The notes: a model not told the origin generated them from the sequence alone. A stretch of 64,000 nucleotides of DNA from Crocinitomicaceae bacterium (GCA_029249445.1 JAQWHI010000013.1:62001-126000), one strand, 5' to 3'. Counted from the first letter of the stretch, positions 36,367 through 45,429 are shown. Translations and numbers: made by a program.

Positions 36367-37497
36367 TTAACCTTTCTCCTCCAGTCGCCCATCGGAGTGT
36401 AAGGCAAATCGTTTTCGATCTCTATCATGAACTTGCTCATACGCTGGCCATGGCCAGCCACCATATTTTGTATTGTGGTAATCATTAAAAGCCTGTTGAA
36501 TTTCCTCACGTGTATTCATTACAAAAGGTCCGTGTTGAACGACTGGTTCACCGATAGGTTTGCCTTGTAGAATTAATATTTTTGATGTTTCGATGCCATT
36601 TTTTAATACAATGGTTTTTGTCGAATTTACTTCTGCCAAATGATAGTTTGGTATGCTATGGTCCTCTATTGTGAGGCCATTTCCGCTGTAGTAGTATATT
36701 GTTCTATTAACTCCAGCACGTGTTCCAGGTAGCTCAAATTTTGCTCCAGGTTCTAGTTTTAAATTGAAGATCCCTACAGAATTTGAAGAATTGTTAGCCC
36801 ATGAATTTGGGGGTGGTATTGGCGCTTTTTCGTTTTTAAGACTACCTGCAATTAGCTCAATGGTTGCTTCGATTTTACCTGCACTGTCTTTTTGTTTGAT
36901 GATTGGAATCGTATCTTTCCAGAGCATTGCGAAGTGCGGTTCTACCATTTTATTTTTTCCTGGTAAGTTGAGCCAAATTTGGAACAATTCAACGGGATTT
37001 TCTGTCTCTGTTGAGAGCAGTGGAAACATTTCTGAATGTTGTACACCTTTGCCAGCTGTCATCCATTGTACATCTCCATTTCCGTAGCGTCCTGCAGCAC
37101 CTGTTGAGTCTGCATGATCAACAAATCCTTCTCGCACTACCGTGATCGTCTCGAAGCCTCTGTGTGGATGTCCTGGAAAGCCTGGAACTGTTCCTCCGTG
37201 ATACATTCGCCAACCATCTTTTATAATAAAATCTTGTCCAATGGACCTTCCCTCTAGTGAAGTTGCAGGTCCCATCTGTTCATTTCCTTTTGGATATTGG
37301 TCTTCATGATGTACGCAAAATAAGAAAGGGTCAATGGTCTCCCATTGGAATCCGAGTGGTTTGATTCGCTTTATTGGATGATTTTCTTTCATGGTTTCTG
37401 TTTTTTTTGAACTACTAAAGAATGGAAATGCTAGGAGTGAAGTAGTACCAAGAGTTATTTTTTTTAAAAAATGGCGGCGTTGGTTGTTCTTATTCAT
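36367..37497 (-). CDS. Pirin-family protein with Tat-like signal peptide
   Basis: A 376-residue bicupin. Residues 1-30 form a twin-arginine signal: RRHFLKK (7-13) followed by a hydrophobic stretch LGTTSLLAFPFF. The pirin iron site is intact: His110 and His112 (GHPHRGFET), His154 and Glu156 (VQHSEMF). Pirins are usually cytoplasmic, with quercetin 2,3-dioxygenase activity in some members; here export to the periplasm in folded, metal-loaded form is predicted. The C-terminal cupin ends with NTREEIQQAFNDY, typical of the family. Single gene. Confidence 0.9.
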   Translation of the reverse strand: MNKNNQRRHFLKKITLGTTSLLAFPFFSSSKKTETMKENHPIKRIKPLGFQWETIDPFLFCVHHEDQYPKGNEQMGPATSLEGRSIGQDFIIKDGWRMYHGGTVPGFPGHPHRGFETITVVREGFVDHADSTGAAGRYGNGDVQWMTAGKGVQHSEMFPLLSTETENPVELFQIWLNLPGKNKMVEPHFAMLWKDTIPIIKQKDSAGKIEATIELIAGSLKNEKAPIPPPNSWANNSSNSVGIFNLKLEPGAKFELPGTRAGVNRTIYYYSGNGLTIEDHSIPNYHLAEVNSTKTIVLKNGIETSKILILQGKPIGEPVVQHGPFVMNTREEIQQAFNDYHNTKYGGWPWPAYEQVHDRDRKRFALHSDGRLEEKG

Positions 37498-37583
37498 AAA
37501 AAACTTAGATCTAATTAAATACCATGGTAAATATAATGATTTTCATGAACTTTAATTAATTTTGAGTGAACCAATTTTAATTT

Positions 37584-38348
37584 ATGAAAATCATCTCCTT
37601 TAATGTCAACGGAATACGAGCAATTGCGAAGAAAAATTTTCATGCAGACATGCGCGAGGTTGATGCTGATATTATTTGTCTTCAAGAGACAAAATCGACT
37701 GTCGAACAAGCTAAAGAGGTTGCTTCTTTACTTGACGAATATCATTTTTACGGTAATGAATCAAAAGCTCGCAAAGGATATTCTGGAACAGCCATATTAA
37801 CGAAATTAGAACCTCTTGCACATTTTACTGATATTGGTGTGGAAGAGTATGATCAAGAGGGTAGGGTTACCACTCTAGAGTTTGAAGATTATTATCTTGT
37901 AACAGTATATGTTCCAAATTCAGGTAATGACCTGCGCAGGTTAGCTTATCGACAAAATTGGGACCGAGCTTTTTTACGATTTTTAAAGGACTTAGAGAAA
38001 ACAAAACCCGTTGTTGTTTGTGGGGATTTCAATGTTGCGCACAAAGAGATTGATTTGGCCCGACCAAAAGCCAATTACAACAAGTCAGCAGGATTTATGC
38101 AAGAGGAAATAGATGGGATGAATGCCTATACATCTAGTGGGTTCGAGGATACATTTAGGAAGTCGAATACCGATGGAGAGCATTATTCATGGTGGAGTTA
38201 TCGAGGCGGTGCCAGGGAACGTAACGTCGGGTGGCGTATTGATTACTTTTTAGTGTCTAGTTCATTAGTCAACCGTATTGAATCTGCTTTTATTTTAAGC
38301 AGTGTTCACGGTTCTGATCATTGCCCCGTTGGCCTTATTTTAAAATGA
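37584..38348 (+). CDS. xth: Exodeoxyribonuclease III
   Basis: A 254-residue AP endonuclease/3'-exonuclease of the EEP fold for base-excision repair. Catalytic residues: Asn8 (SFNVNGIRA), Glu35 (CLQETK), Asp and Asn in CGDFNVAHKEIDL, and the terminal GSDHCPVGLIL with Asp and His. Length matches ExoIII/ExoA. A perfect -7 box TAATTTTG at 37557-37564 lies 20 bases before the ATG, though without a clear -33 partner. Transcription ends at the hairpin 38372-38401. Confidence 0.95.
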   Translation: MKIISFNVNGIRAIAKKNFHADMREVDADIICLQETKSTVEQAKEVASLLDEYHFYGNESKARKGYSGTAILTKLEPLAHFTDIGVEEYDQEGRVTTLEFEDYYLVTVYVPNSGNDLRRLAYRQNWDRAFLRFLKDLEKTKPVVVCGDFNVAHKEIDLARPKANYNKSAGFMQEEIDGMNAYTSSGFEDTFRKSNTDGEHYSWWSYRGGARERNVGWRIDYFLVSSSLVNRIESAFILSSVHGSDHCPVGLILK

Positions 38349-38371
38349 GTCCATAGTACTCATTAGAAAGT

Positions 38372-38401
38372 AAAAAAGGCACCCTATTGGGTGCCTTTTT
38401 T
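38372..38401. terminator. Bidirectional intrinsic terminator
   Basis: Stem of 13 bases (38372-38384 with 38389-38401, AAAAAAGGCACCC/GGGTGCCTTTTTT), tetraloop TATT. Works in both directions for xth (+) and the small peptide gene (-). Confidence 0.9.
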
Positions 38402-38417
38402 GTAATGATTTGAGTAT

Positions 38418-38627
38418 TCAATCGTTCTTCTTCGATGCACATGATGATGCACTTGAGCAGCAAGAACCCTTTTTCTTTGCGTTTGATTTCTTTTTAGCTT
38501 TCTTTTTCTTCTTTTTTCCTTTGTCGTCAACTTCGGTTTTCACGTTGTTGCTCATAGAAGAATAATTCGCAACTACAACTGTTCCTGTTAGGAGCGTTAA
38601 TGACAATACCAGAACTATTTTTTTCAT
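38418..38627 (-). CDS. Small exported lysine- and cysteine-rich peptide
   Basis: A 69-residue protein starting at the ATG at 38627, where a clean signal peptide begins (MKKIVLVLSLTLLTGTVVVA, 1-20); the in-frame ATG at 38660 adds a non-signal extension. The mature part is short and odd: 13 lysines within residues 36-53, then GSCCSSASSCASKKND with Cys56, Cys57 and Cys63. No known domain. Possible roles are metal (copper or zinc) binding, polyanion binding or envelope charge modification, all speculative. Transcript end is at the shared hairpin at 38372. Confidence 0.68.
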   Translation of the reverse strand: MKKIVLVLSLTLLTGTVVVANYSSMSNNVKTEVDDKGKKKKKKAKKKSNAKKKGSCCSSASSCASKKND

Positions 38628-38688
38628 ATGTTGATTTTTGATTTCTTTTGTAACAACCAATTTACGATAAATAAATATTTCGAAGTGC

Positions 38689-39360
38689 TTATTTGGCTTT
38701 TAATTCTCCAATTTTGGTCATTTTAGCCTTCACTTTATCGCCAATTTTGATGTCTATCGTTGTGTCTAATGGCAGTAGCAAATCGATTCTTGATCCAAAT
38801 TTGATGAATCCAAATTCATCGCCTGTTTTTACTTGGTCTTCTTGTTTAACATAAAAGCAGATGCGTCTTGCCACAGCTCCAGCGATTTGTCTGAACAGAA
38901 CTTCACGCCCATTTTTATGTTGTGTAACTAAGGTTGAGCGTTCATTATCAGTGCTACTTTTCGGATGCCATGCAACAAGAAAAAGTCCTGGATGGTACTT
39001 TACGTATTTGATAATTCCGGAAATAGGATTGTAATTGGCATGAACATTCAGCGGTGACATGAAAATAGAAATTTGAATTCGTTTGTCCTTAAAGTATTCC
39101 GTTTCCTCAACTTCTTCAATGACTACTACTTTTCCATCAGCGGGGCACATGATATCATTTTCTTCAAAATTACACGACCGGTTTGGCACGCGAAAAAATT
39201 GGACAATCAAATAAACCATCGCTACCACTCCAAGAGATAGCAGAATATACAACCAAAGCCAATCTGTGTAGAGGTATAAAAAGTAGTTCCCAATTTGGAT
39301 TCCGGAAAGAATCAATAGCGACACAAGTATAATGACAAAGCCTTCTCTGTGTATTTTCAT
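38689..39360 (-). CDS. psd: Phosphatidylserine decarboxylase family protein
   Basis: A 223-residue membrane-associated enzyme of the short (PSD-A-like) type. It decarboxylates phosphatidylserine to phosphatidylethanolamine. N-terminal HREG (4-7) and two hydrophobic segments (8-28, 34-54), then PADGKV (73-78), MSPLNVHANY with His108, and FIKFGSRIDL (186-194), where Gly189-Ser190 is the autocleavage site that makes the pyruvoyl cofactor. The ATG at 39360 is chosen because the longer frame (to 39447) runs into cdsA. It lies 13 bases after cdsA, so phospholipid synthesis genes are coupled. Confidence 0.93.
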   Translation of the reverse strand: MKIHREGFVIILVSLLILSGIQIGNYFLYLYTDWLWLYILLSLGVVAMVYLIVQFFRVPNRSCNFEENDIMCPADGKVVVIEEVEETEYFKDKRIQISIFMSPLNVHANYNPISGIIKYVKYHPGLFLVAWHPKSSTDNERSTLVTQHKNGREVLFRQIAGAVARRICFYVKQEDQVKTGDEFGFIKFGSRIDLLLPLDTTIDIKIGDKVKAKMTKIGELKAK

Positions 39361-39373
39361 TGATAAAATTTGG

Positions 39374-40231
39374 TCAAAGGTAATTATAAATCCATGTCCA
39401 TGCGACAAAAAATGGTACGGCGAATAGAAGTGCATCAAAACGATCAAGTATGCCGCCGTGTCCTGGTAAAAGTGATCCAGAATCTTTAATATTTAAAGAG
39501 CGTTTCATCATCGATTGAAATAAATCACCAAAAATTGCACATGCTGCGATTATAAGTGCGCATACAATCCAATAAATGAAATCGTTCCCATTGTTTGTAT
39601 AAAGTCCAAAAACAACACCAAGAAGAACAGAAAATGTGATTCCACCGATCGTTCCCTCCCATGTTTTATTTGGTGAAATTCGTTCGAACAGTTTTTTCTT
39701 TCCAAGAAGACGTCCAATCAAGTAGGCAAATGTGTCATTCGTCCAAACAAGCAATATTAGCATAGCGGTTATTGGCATTCTAAAGAATACGTCGGTATTT
39801 TCTATATCCGTCCAATTCGTTGGTGAGTCAGTCAGGTTCGTCACAGTCAATAAATAAAAAGGATAACCAATATAAAAAGCCCCCATAAACAGTACAGCAA
39901 CATTGAGAATTGGGTTTTTCTTTCTTCGCCAAAGCTCTGTGAGAGCGAGAATAAAAATTAAAGGTGCAGTGCAATAAATAAAGACTGTGGGAATAATTTG
40001 ATAGATTGCGCTTATTCCAATACCATAAACTAAAATTACAAAAAAAGTACCCAGACGCCAATCAATTTCAACCTCTTTGTGATCCTCGAATAGCTTATAA
40101 AATTCTATGATGCCCATAAGCATAAAGGCACCGAACATCAGCGAGGCAATTCGGTCGTCTAAGAAGATGGCTCCGAGCACTAAAAGTGCAAAAACTGCAC
40201 CTGTTAGTGTTCGAACGATCAAATTATTCAT
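39374..40231 (-). CDS. cdsA: Phosphatidate cytidylyltransferase
   Basis: A 285-residue multi-pass membrane enzyme that makes CDP-diacylglycerol from phosphatidic acid and CTP. Seven or eight hydrophobic segments; the CDS signature is near the C-terminus (about 240-266: SMMKRSLNIKDSG followed by LLPGHGGILDRFD), and WTNDTFAYLIGRLLGK and SPNKTWEG are at about 163-192. It overlaps the DUF2007 gene by eight bases and precedes psd, giving the steps CdsA (and PssA, elsewhere) then Psd. Confidence 0.95.
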   Translation of the reverse strand: MNNLIVRTLTGAVFALLVLGAIFLDDRIASLMFGAFMLMGIIEFYKLFEDHKEVEIDWRLGTFFVILVYGIGISAIYQIIPTVFIYCTAPLIFILALTELWRRKKNPILNVAVLFMGAFYIGYPFYLLTVTNLTDSPTNWTDIENTDVFFRMPITAMLILLVWTNDTFAYLIGRLLGKKKLFERISPNKTWEGTIGGITFSVLLGVVFGLYTNNGNDFIYWIVCALIIAACAIFGDLFQSMMKRSLNIKDSGSLLPGHGGILDRFDALLFAVPFFVAWTWIYNYL

Positions 40232-40433
40232 GGTACGAATTTAAAATTTCTATGGCTTTGTCAATATTTGCAGTGTGAACATTGAGATAAATATATCCAA
40301 AAGCATTATACGAAGAATCCCGCTGATCAAAGATCATAACGGGAATCCCTTCGTCTTCTAACTTCAATTTCTTTATTCTGATTTCGATTTCATCAGTCGA
40401 TTGAAAAACAGTCTGCCAATTAGGCTCCTTCAC
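40224..40433 (-). CDS. DUF2007 small protein
   Basis: About 69 residues with [21 protein letters not shown] followed by EGIPVMIFDQ and GYIYLNV, the pattern of DUF2007 (putative signal-transducing, PII-like fold) proteins. No ATG is close; the GTG at 40433 (or 40442) starts within the end of ftsH, giving translational coupling, and the gene overlaps cdsA by eight bases. The longer frame from 40487 lies inside ftsH and is not supported. Function unknown. Confidence 0.75.
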   Translation of the reverse strand: MKEPNWQTVFQSTDEIEIRIKKLKLEDEGIPVMIFDQRDSSYNAFGYIYLNVHTANIDKAIEILNSYHE

Positions 40434-42534
40434 CAACTTCACCCGTAGGCTCGTCAGTTTGTTTTTCAGCTTTTGGATCCACCTCATCTGTCTCAGTTAT
40501 TACTTCGTCATTTGATACATTCGTAGCATCTTCATTAGATTCACTATTGATTGATTCTTCGGTTGTCAAATGTTCATTATCCGTTTCTTCTTTTTGTTCT
40601 TCTTTGTCCCACTGTCGTTTTCCAAATATAGTAACTAAATCTTCTTTGAAAATGACTTCTTTTTCTAGCAGTTTTTCGGCCAATTGACCCAATTTATCCT
40701 GATTCTCAGTTAAAATTTTCAAGGCACGTTCATACTGAGATTCAATTAGCTTGCTAACTTCTTCATCAATAACATGGGCTGTCTCATCAGAATAGGGTTT
40801 CGTGAATTGGTTTCCATTTGGATCGTAGTAGGATATATTTCCAATTTTATCATTCAATCCGTAAACAGACACCATTGCGTAGGCCTGTTTGGTTACTTTT
40901 TCAAGGTCACTAAGTGCTCCAGTGCTTATTTTTCCGAAAGTTAATTGCTCGGCAGCTCTTCCTCCAAGAGCTGTGCACATTTCATCTAAAATTTGCTCAG
41001 TTGTGGTTATGCTGCGTTCTTCTGGAAGGTACCAAGCAGCTCCCAATGATCTGCCACGAGGAACAATAGTTACTTTAACCAGTGGATTTGCATGTTCGCA
41101 GAGCCAAGATACGGCTGCATGACCTGCCTCGTGAAATGCAATGGATCGTTTTTCCTCTGGTGTAATAATTTTGTTTTTCTTCTCCAGCCCACCGACGATT
41201 CGATCAACAGCATCCAGAAAGTCTTGCTTTTCAACTTCTTTTTTATTTTTTCTTGCAGCAATTAATGCGGCTTCGTTACAAAGGTTAGCGATATCTGCTC
41301 CAGAAAACCCAGGAGTTTGTTTTGAAAGAAACTCAACGTCCAATCCTGAGGCCAGTTTTAACGGCTTCAAATGAACTTCAAAAATTTCTCGACGTTCGTT
41401 TAAATCTGGCATATCTACAAAAATTTGACGATCGAAACGTCCTGCTCTTGTGAGGGCGTTGTCTAAAACGTCAGCTCTATTTGTTGCCGCGAGGATTATT
41501 ACACCAGAGTTTGTTCCGAACCCATCCATCTCTGTTAAGAGCTGATTCAATGTATTTTCACGTTCATCATTGGATCCGAAACTGTTGTTTTTCCCTCTTG
41601 CCCGACCGATAGCATCAATTTCATCGATGAAAATAATTGCGGGGCTTTTTTCTTTGGCTTGTTTGAAAAGATCTCTAACGCGAGATGCTCCAACACCTAC
41701 GAACATCTCAACGAAATCGGAACCCGAAAGCGAAAAGAATGGAACTTTGGCTTCACCAGCTACTGCTTTGGCAAGTAGGGTTTTACCTGTGCCTGGAGGG
41801 CCAACAAGTAATGCGCCTTTCGGTATTTTTGCTCCAAGTTCAGTATATTTTTTAGGATTCTTTAAGAATTCGACAATTTCTTCAATTTCTTCTTTTGCAC
41901 CTTCCAATCCCGCGACGTCTTCAAAAGTTACATTTGTCGATTTCCCTTTGTCGTAAATTTTCGCTTTCGATTTTCCGATGTTAAAGATTTGACCTCCGCC
42001 TCCACCTCCAGCGCCTCCAGTCATTCGTCTCATTACGAACAACCATATTACGATAAGGATGATAATCGGCAACATGAAGCTTAGAATGCCTCCAAAGTAA
42101 TCATGCTCAGTTTTTGATTCTACATCAATGATGAAGCTCTTTTCACGCTCCTTTAGACTCTTATTTTCCTCGTAAACACGAGTGGAAAAGGTGGTTGGAC
42201 TTTTGATCAGGGTTGAAAATACAGCATCACTTTCTGTCATTCGTTGGTTTCCCTCGATTGTTTTTCGTAAAATGGTGTATCTAGGATCACCATTTGCTGT
42301 AACAAATTCTTTTCCTTTTTCATTCAGCGTATAGTCAACCCGTTCTTTATTTACGAGGTAAGCCTCCTTTATACCTTCTTCACGTGCTATGTTGAAGAAT
42401 GTTTCTTCAGATTTCACTGGTACACTTGACCCAGTAGACATAAATAGTTGAATTCCAATAATGGCAACTCCAATTACAGCGTAAATCCAGTAAATTGAAA
42501 ATGGATTTTTCTTTTTGTTTTTCTTTTCGCTCAT
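40420..42534 (-). CDS. ftsH: ATP-dependent zinc metalloprotease FtsH
   Basis: A 704-residue hexameric membrane protease. Two membrane helices (about 15-32 and 149-168) flank a periplasmic domain; a Gly-rich stretch at 173-181 follows; AAA Walker A GPPGTGKT (245-252), Walker [12 protein letters not shown] (300-310), the [23 protein letters not shown] (351-370), and the zinc site His468-Glu469-Ala-Gly-His472. The tail after about 640 is very acidic (Glu/Asp/Thr-rich). It degrades misfolded membrane proteins and regulators of lipid synthesis; its location in front of cdsA and psd is notable. Preceded by rsfS (gap 19). Confidence 0.97.
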   Translation of the reverse strand: MSEKKNKKKNPFSIYWIYAVIGVAIIGIQLFMSTGSSVPVKSEETFFNIAREEGIKEAYLVNKERVDYTLNEKGKEFVTANGDPRYTILRKTIEGNQRMTESDAVFSTLIKSPTTFSTRVYEENKSLKEREKSFIIDVESKTEHDYFGGILSFMLPIIILIVIWLFVMRRMTGGAGGGGGGQIFNIGKSKAKIYDKGKSTNVTFEDVAGLEGAKEEIEEIVEFLKNPKKYTELGAKIPKGALLVGPPGTGKTLLAKAVAGEAKVPFFSLSGSDFVEMFVGVGASRVRDLFKQAKEKSPAIIFIDEIDAIGRARGKNNSFGSNDERENTLNQLLTEMDGFGTNSGVIILAATNRADVLDNALTRAGRFDRQIFVDMPDLNERREIFEVHLKPLKLASGLDVEFLSKQTPGFSGADIANLCNEAALIAARKNKKEVEKQDFLDAVDRIVGGLEKKNKIITPEEKRSIAFHEAGHAAVSWLCEHANPLVKVTIVPRGRSLGAAWYLPEERSITTTEQILDEMCTALGGRAAEQLTFGKISTGALSDLEKVTKQAYAMVSVYGLNDKIGNISYYDPNGNQFTKPYSDETAHVIDEEVSKLIESQYERALKILTENQDKLGQLAEKLLEKEVIFKEDLVTIFGKRQWDKEEQKEETDNEHLTTEESINSESNEDATNVSNDEVITETDEVDPKAEKQTDEPTGEVGEGA

Positions 42535-42553
42535 ACTATTTTTTAAATCGTTT

Positions 42554-42931
42554 TTAGTCTATATTAGGTATGTTCATTCTTACCGCGTCTGCCCACAAAT
42601 CCTCCAAATCATAAAATTCGCGTGTTTCTTTGTAAAAAATATGAGCTACTACACTTACGTAGTCCAATAGAATCCATTCTTTACTGCCTTTTCCTTCTAG
42701 ACTCCATGGCCGTTCGGAAAGTTCTTTTCTCGTATGTCTCATGACAGATGAGCTAATGCCCTCAATCTGAGTCGATGAATCACCACTACAAATAACAAAA
42801 AAATCACACACTGCGTTTTCGATATCACGTAAATCTAACACTACGATGTCTTCTGCCTTGTTCTCTTGCATTCCCTCAACGATTGCATCGCTTAGGATTT
42901 TAGAGTCATCGTCCTTTACTTCTTTACTCAT
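42554..42931 (-). CDS. rsfS: Ribosomal silencing factor RsfS
   Basis: A 125-residue RsfS/YbeB/Iojap-family protein that binds L14 on the 50S subunit and blocks subunit joining in starvation. Signature segments are IVVLDLRDIENAVCDFFVICSGDS (about 31-54, in two parts), RPWSLEGKGSKEWILLDY and VVAHIFYKETREFYDLEDLW at 90-115. It begins the rsfS-ftsH-DUF2007-cdsA-psd transcript, with a -7 box just upstream. Confidence 0.94.
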   Translation of the reverse strand: MSKEVKDDDSKILSDAIVEGMQENKAEDIVVLDLRDIENAVCDFFVICSGDSSTQIEGISSSVMRHTRKELSERPWSLEGKGSKEWILLDYVSVVAHIFYKETREFYDLEDLWADAVRMNIPNID

Positions 42932-42951
42932 GTACGTTTTTTATACCTTTA

Positions 42952-42959
42952 CAAATCTA
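42952..42959 (-). promoter_or_regulatory. -7 box of the rsfS-ftsH-cdsA-psd operon
   Basis: Minus-strand TAGATTTG is an exact TAnnTTTG match 20 bases before the rsfS ATG, which would give a short leader. No convincing -33 box at normal spacing. Confidence 0.45.
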
Positions 42960-43010
42960 ACGTTATATTTAGAGAAACCTTTAATTCGAATACTCCAACT
43001 ATTAAAATGC

Positions 43011-43739
43011 ATGAAGCAAATCGGTCGTAAAATAACTCGTTTGGAATCTATTGATTCAACGAACAATTATACTGCCAATCTCATAAAGAACGGAGATTTG
43101 GTTCATGGCTCGGTAATTTTGGCAGTTGAACAAACCAATGGCAGAGGACAAATGGGCGCTGAATGGCACAGTATGCCTGGAGAAAACCTCACAATGTCGT
43201 TGTTTCTAGATGACGTCAATCTGTCAGTTGAAGATCAGTATTTTTTGACACGGTTCACGGCCCTTTCAATCATTGATTTTTTAAGAAAAATTGGCATTCA
43301 TGCGCAAATTAAATGGCCCAATGATATCTATGTTGGTCGAAATAAGATTGCAGGTATTTTGATTGAAAACGTTTTGTCCAAGTCGACAATTAAAAAGTCA
43401 ATTGTCGGGATTGGGCTCAACGTAAATCAAGAACAAAAGTTATGCGCAAATGCTACAAGTTTAAAGGTGATAACTGGAAGTCATCACAGTCTGGATGAAG
43501 TTTTATTTTCGCTTATTGGATGTTTTAATGCGAGAATATCCGAAGGTTTAAAAACAAATCAAATGGAGTTTGATTATCTCGATCACCTTTATCTTTTAAA
43601 TCAAGAAGCAACTTTTTCGGATAAAGATGGAGAATTTGAAGGAACGATTACAGGTGTTCACCCTAGTGGAAAACTATGTGTTCTAAAAAATGGGTATAGC
43701 GTATTGTTTGGGCTTAAAGAAATTGTATTCAAGAACTGA
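43011..43739 (+). CDS. birA: Biotin--[acetyl-CoA-carboxylase] ligase
   Basis: A 242-residue monofunctional biotin protein ligase without the N-terminal repressor helix-turn-helix. It activates biotin with ATP and attaches it to BCCP. Active-site strings are LESIDSTNNY (11-20), EQTNGRGQMGAEWHS (40-54), KWPNDIYVGRNKIAGIL (about 95-111) and GIGLNVN. The ATG at 43011 is correct; the longer frame from 42846 is antisense to rsfS. Divergent birA/rsfS-ftsH is a conserved Bacteroidota order. Confidence 0.93.
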   Translation: MKQIGRKITRLESIDSTNNYTANLIKNGDLVHGSVILAVEQTNGRGQMGAEWHSMPGENLTMSLFLDDVNLSVEDQYFLTRFTALSIIDFLRKIGIHAQIKWPNDIYVGRNKIAGILIENVLSKSTIKKSIVGIGLNVNQEQKLCANATSLKVITGSHHSLDEVLFSLIGCFNARISEGLKTNQMEFDYLDHLYLLNQEATFSDKDGEFEGTITGVHPSGKLCVLKNGYSVLFGLKEIVFKN

Positions 43740-44130
43740 ATTGTTCTTTGAGTTTCTCAGACATGAAGTTGAAAAGACTTGTTAGCGGTCGTTCTACCAT
43801 TAATTTCAAGAATGTATTTACTTCTCCATCAAATTGAATGTAGCCCTCAGTTCCTTCGGTAACAGTATTCATCACGATACTCAATCGGAAGGGAAAAGGT
43901 GATTTTTCTCCAGACTTCATGTAAAGCACATCTTGTCCTTCAACTCCGTCTTGGTACAGTGAAATAATAACACCACCTTGAACTTTAAATGCACACATTT
44001 CATTGGAGGAGGTATAGTCTGAGATTTTGTCTTTTGGCAATAAATGAATGATATTGTTAGAGTCGCGAAGGAAATCAATTATTTCGCTCCGTTCTGCGGT
44101 CACAATTACTGTATCCCCTTTAATCTTCAT
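43729..44130 (-). CDS. SRPBCC-like protein downstream of pyrE
   Basis: A 133-residue soluble protein with a beta-rich body and a long C-terminal helix (VERPLTSLFNFMSEKLKEQF), the outline of a START/SRPBCC ligand-binding fold. The family is usually found directly after pyrE in Flavobacteriales; ligand unknown. The ATG at 44130, two bases from the pyrE stop, is preferred over an in-frame ATG at 44166 inside pyrE. It is convergent with birA (stops overlap). Confidence 0.68.
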   Translation of the reverse strand: MKIKGDTVIVTAERSEIIDFLRDSNNIIHLLPKDKISDYTSSNEMCAFKVQGGVIISLYQDGVEGQDVLYMKSGEKSPFPFRLSIVMNTVTEGTEGYIQFDGEVNTFLKLMVERPLTSLFNFMSEKLKEQFSS

Positions 44131-44132
44131 CC

Positions 44133-44774
44133 CTATTGATTCCAGGTGCTTGGGTTGTCCCTCCATCGTTTTAAAGAGTCCATGTCATCTTGGGAAATCA
44201 GGTTGCTATCAAGCGCTTCAGCAATCATTGAATTGTAATCAGATAGGGTGACATATGGACATTCGGCATTTGCAAAATTCTCATGAGCAATATCAAAGCC
44301 ATATGTGAAAATTGCGACTAAACCTCTGACATCTAATTCGGCATCGCGCAGAGCAGCAATAGCTTTGAGACTACTTCCTCCAGTAGATATTAGATCTTCT
44401 ATGACCACGACTTTTTGACCTTTTTCAAAGTAACCCTCTATTTGATTTCCCATGCCATGTTCTTTCACTGAGCTACGGACATAAATGAATGGAATCCCTA
44501 ATTCTTGGGCAACAAGTGCCCCCTGAGCTATACCTCCAGTAGCGACACCAGCAATTACATCTGGTTTACCAAAGTGATCTAGAATTGATTCTGCGTATGC
44601 TTGTCGCATAAATGTTCTGATGTTTGGATAAGAAAGAGTTACTCTATTGTCGCAGTATATAGGCGACTTGATCCCTGAAGCCCATGTGAATGGTTTATTT
44701 GGACTGAGTTTAATCGCTTTGACTTGAAGCAAAAATTCTGCTACTTTTATGGCCTTATTTTCATTTAAAATCAT
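44133..44774 (-). CDS. pyrE: Orotate phosphoribosyltransferase
   Basis: A 213-residue type I phosphoribosyltransferase making OMP from orotate and PRPP. FTWASGIKSPIYCDNR (29-44) binds orotate; GVATGGIAQGALVA (76-89) and the PRPP motif VVIEDLISTGGSS (123-135) are intact. Its start is only eight bases from the ATG of the divergent Nudix gene, so both promoters must be embedded in coding sequence. Works in the same pathway as pyrC at 1173. Confidence 0.96.
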   Translation of the reverse strand: MILNENKAIKVAEFLLQVKAIKLSPNKPFTWASGIKSPIYCDNRVTLSYPNIRTFMRQAYAESILDHFGKPDVIAGVATGGIAQGALVAQELGIPFIYVRSSVKEHGMGNQIEGYFEKGQKVVVIEDLISTGGSSLKAIAALRDAELDVRGLVAIFTYGFDIAHENFANAECPYVTLSDYNSMIAEALDSNLISQDDMDSLKRWRDNPSTWNQ

Positions 44775-44782
44775 GAGTGCAA

Positions 44783-45388
44783 ATGTACAAAGTATTTATC
44801 GATCAATGGCCATTAATTTTTACCGATAGAGATGATTTATTAACAGGTAATTTACAATGTGATGCAGATCGAGTTGATACCCTCGAAAATATTGATTCAC
44901 TCATTCAGCAGGCCACAATTGAAAAACCATTGTATTTGATGTGCGTGAATCCAGAAAGTACTTTTCACAGATTGTTTGAAAAGTACATTCTGATTGAGGC
45001 TGCAGGTGGGATTGTTCAGTGTAATGATTTGTTTTTAGTGATTAAAAGAAATGGCTTTTGGGATATTCCTAAAGGCATGGTTGATCATGGGGAATCTGTT
45101 GAGTCTGCATGTATTCGTGAAATTACTGAAGAATGTGGGATACGTGGGCATCAAATTATTGAACCCTTAACTCAGACGTACCATACAATGAAGTGGAACG
45201 GTCAAGATGCATTAAAAAAAACCATTTGGTTTATGTTATCCTACACGGGATCATTGCAAACATCTCCGGAACAATCAGAGGGAATTACTGAGGCTGTTTG
45301 GATGAAGCGCAATGATTTGCTATCGATTCGAAACAATACTTATGGTTCGATTAATGATGTTTTGGATGCTTTTGTAGCAAATTCATAA
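44783..45388 (+). CDS. Nudix hydrolase
   Basis: A 201-residue NTP/NDP-X hydrolase. The complete Nudix box lies at residues 98-120: Gly98, Glu104, Arg112-Glu113, Glu116-Glu117, Gly119, followed by Ile120. The N-terminal 70 residues form an extra domain typical of this Bacteroidota subgroup. The substrate cannot be deduced. The ATG at 44783 is preferred; a GTG at 44777 is possible. The pairing with divergent pyrE recurs in Flavobacteriales. Confidence 0.88.
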   Translation: MYKVFIDQWPLIFTDRDDLLTGNLQCDADRVDTLENIDSLIQQATIEKPLYLMCVNPESTFHRLFEKYILIEAAGGIVQCNDLFLVIKRNGFWDIPKGMVDHGESVESACIREITEECGIRGHQIIEPLTQTYHTMKWNGQDALKKTIWFMLSYTGSLQTSPEQSEGITEAVWMKRNDLLSIRNNTYGSINDVLDAFVANS

Positions 45389-45429
45389 TGTTTCTAATTT
45401 ATTGTTTTATCAGGAGGAATATCTAAAGT

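Noticed and set aside
42846-43010. N-terminal extension of birA overlapping rsfS
   Set aside because: The extra 55 codons are antisense to rsfS and do not resemble a repressor helix-turn-helix; the conserved ligase begins at the ATG at 43011.
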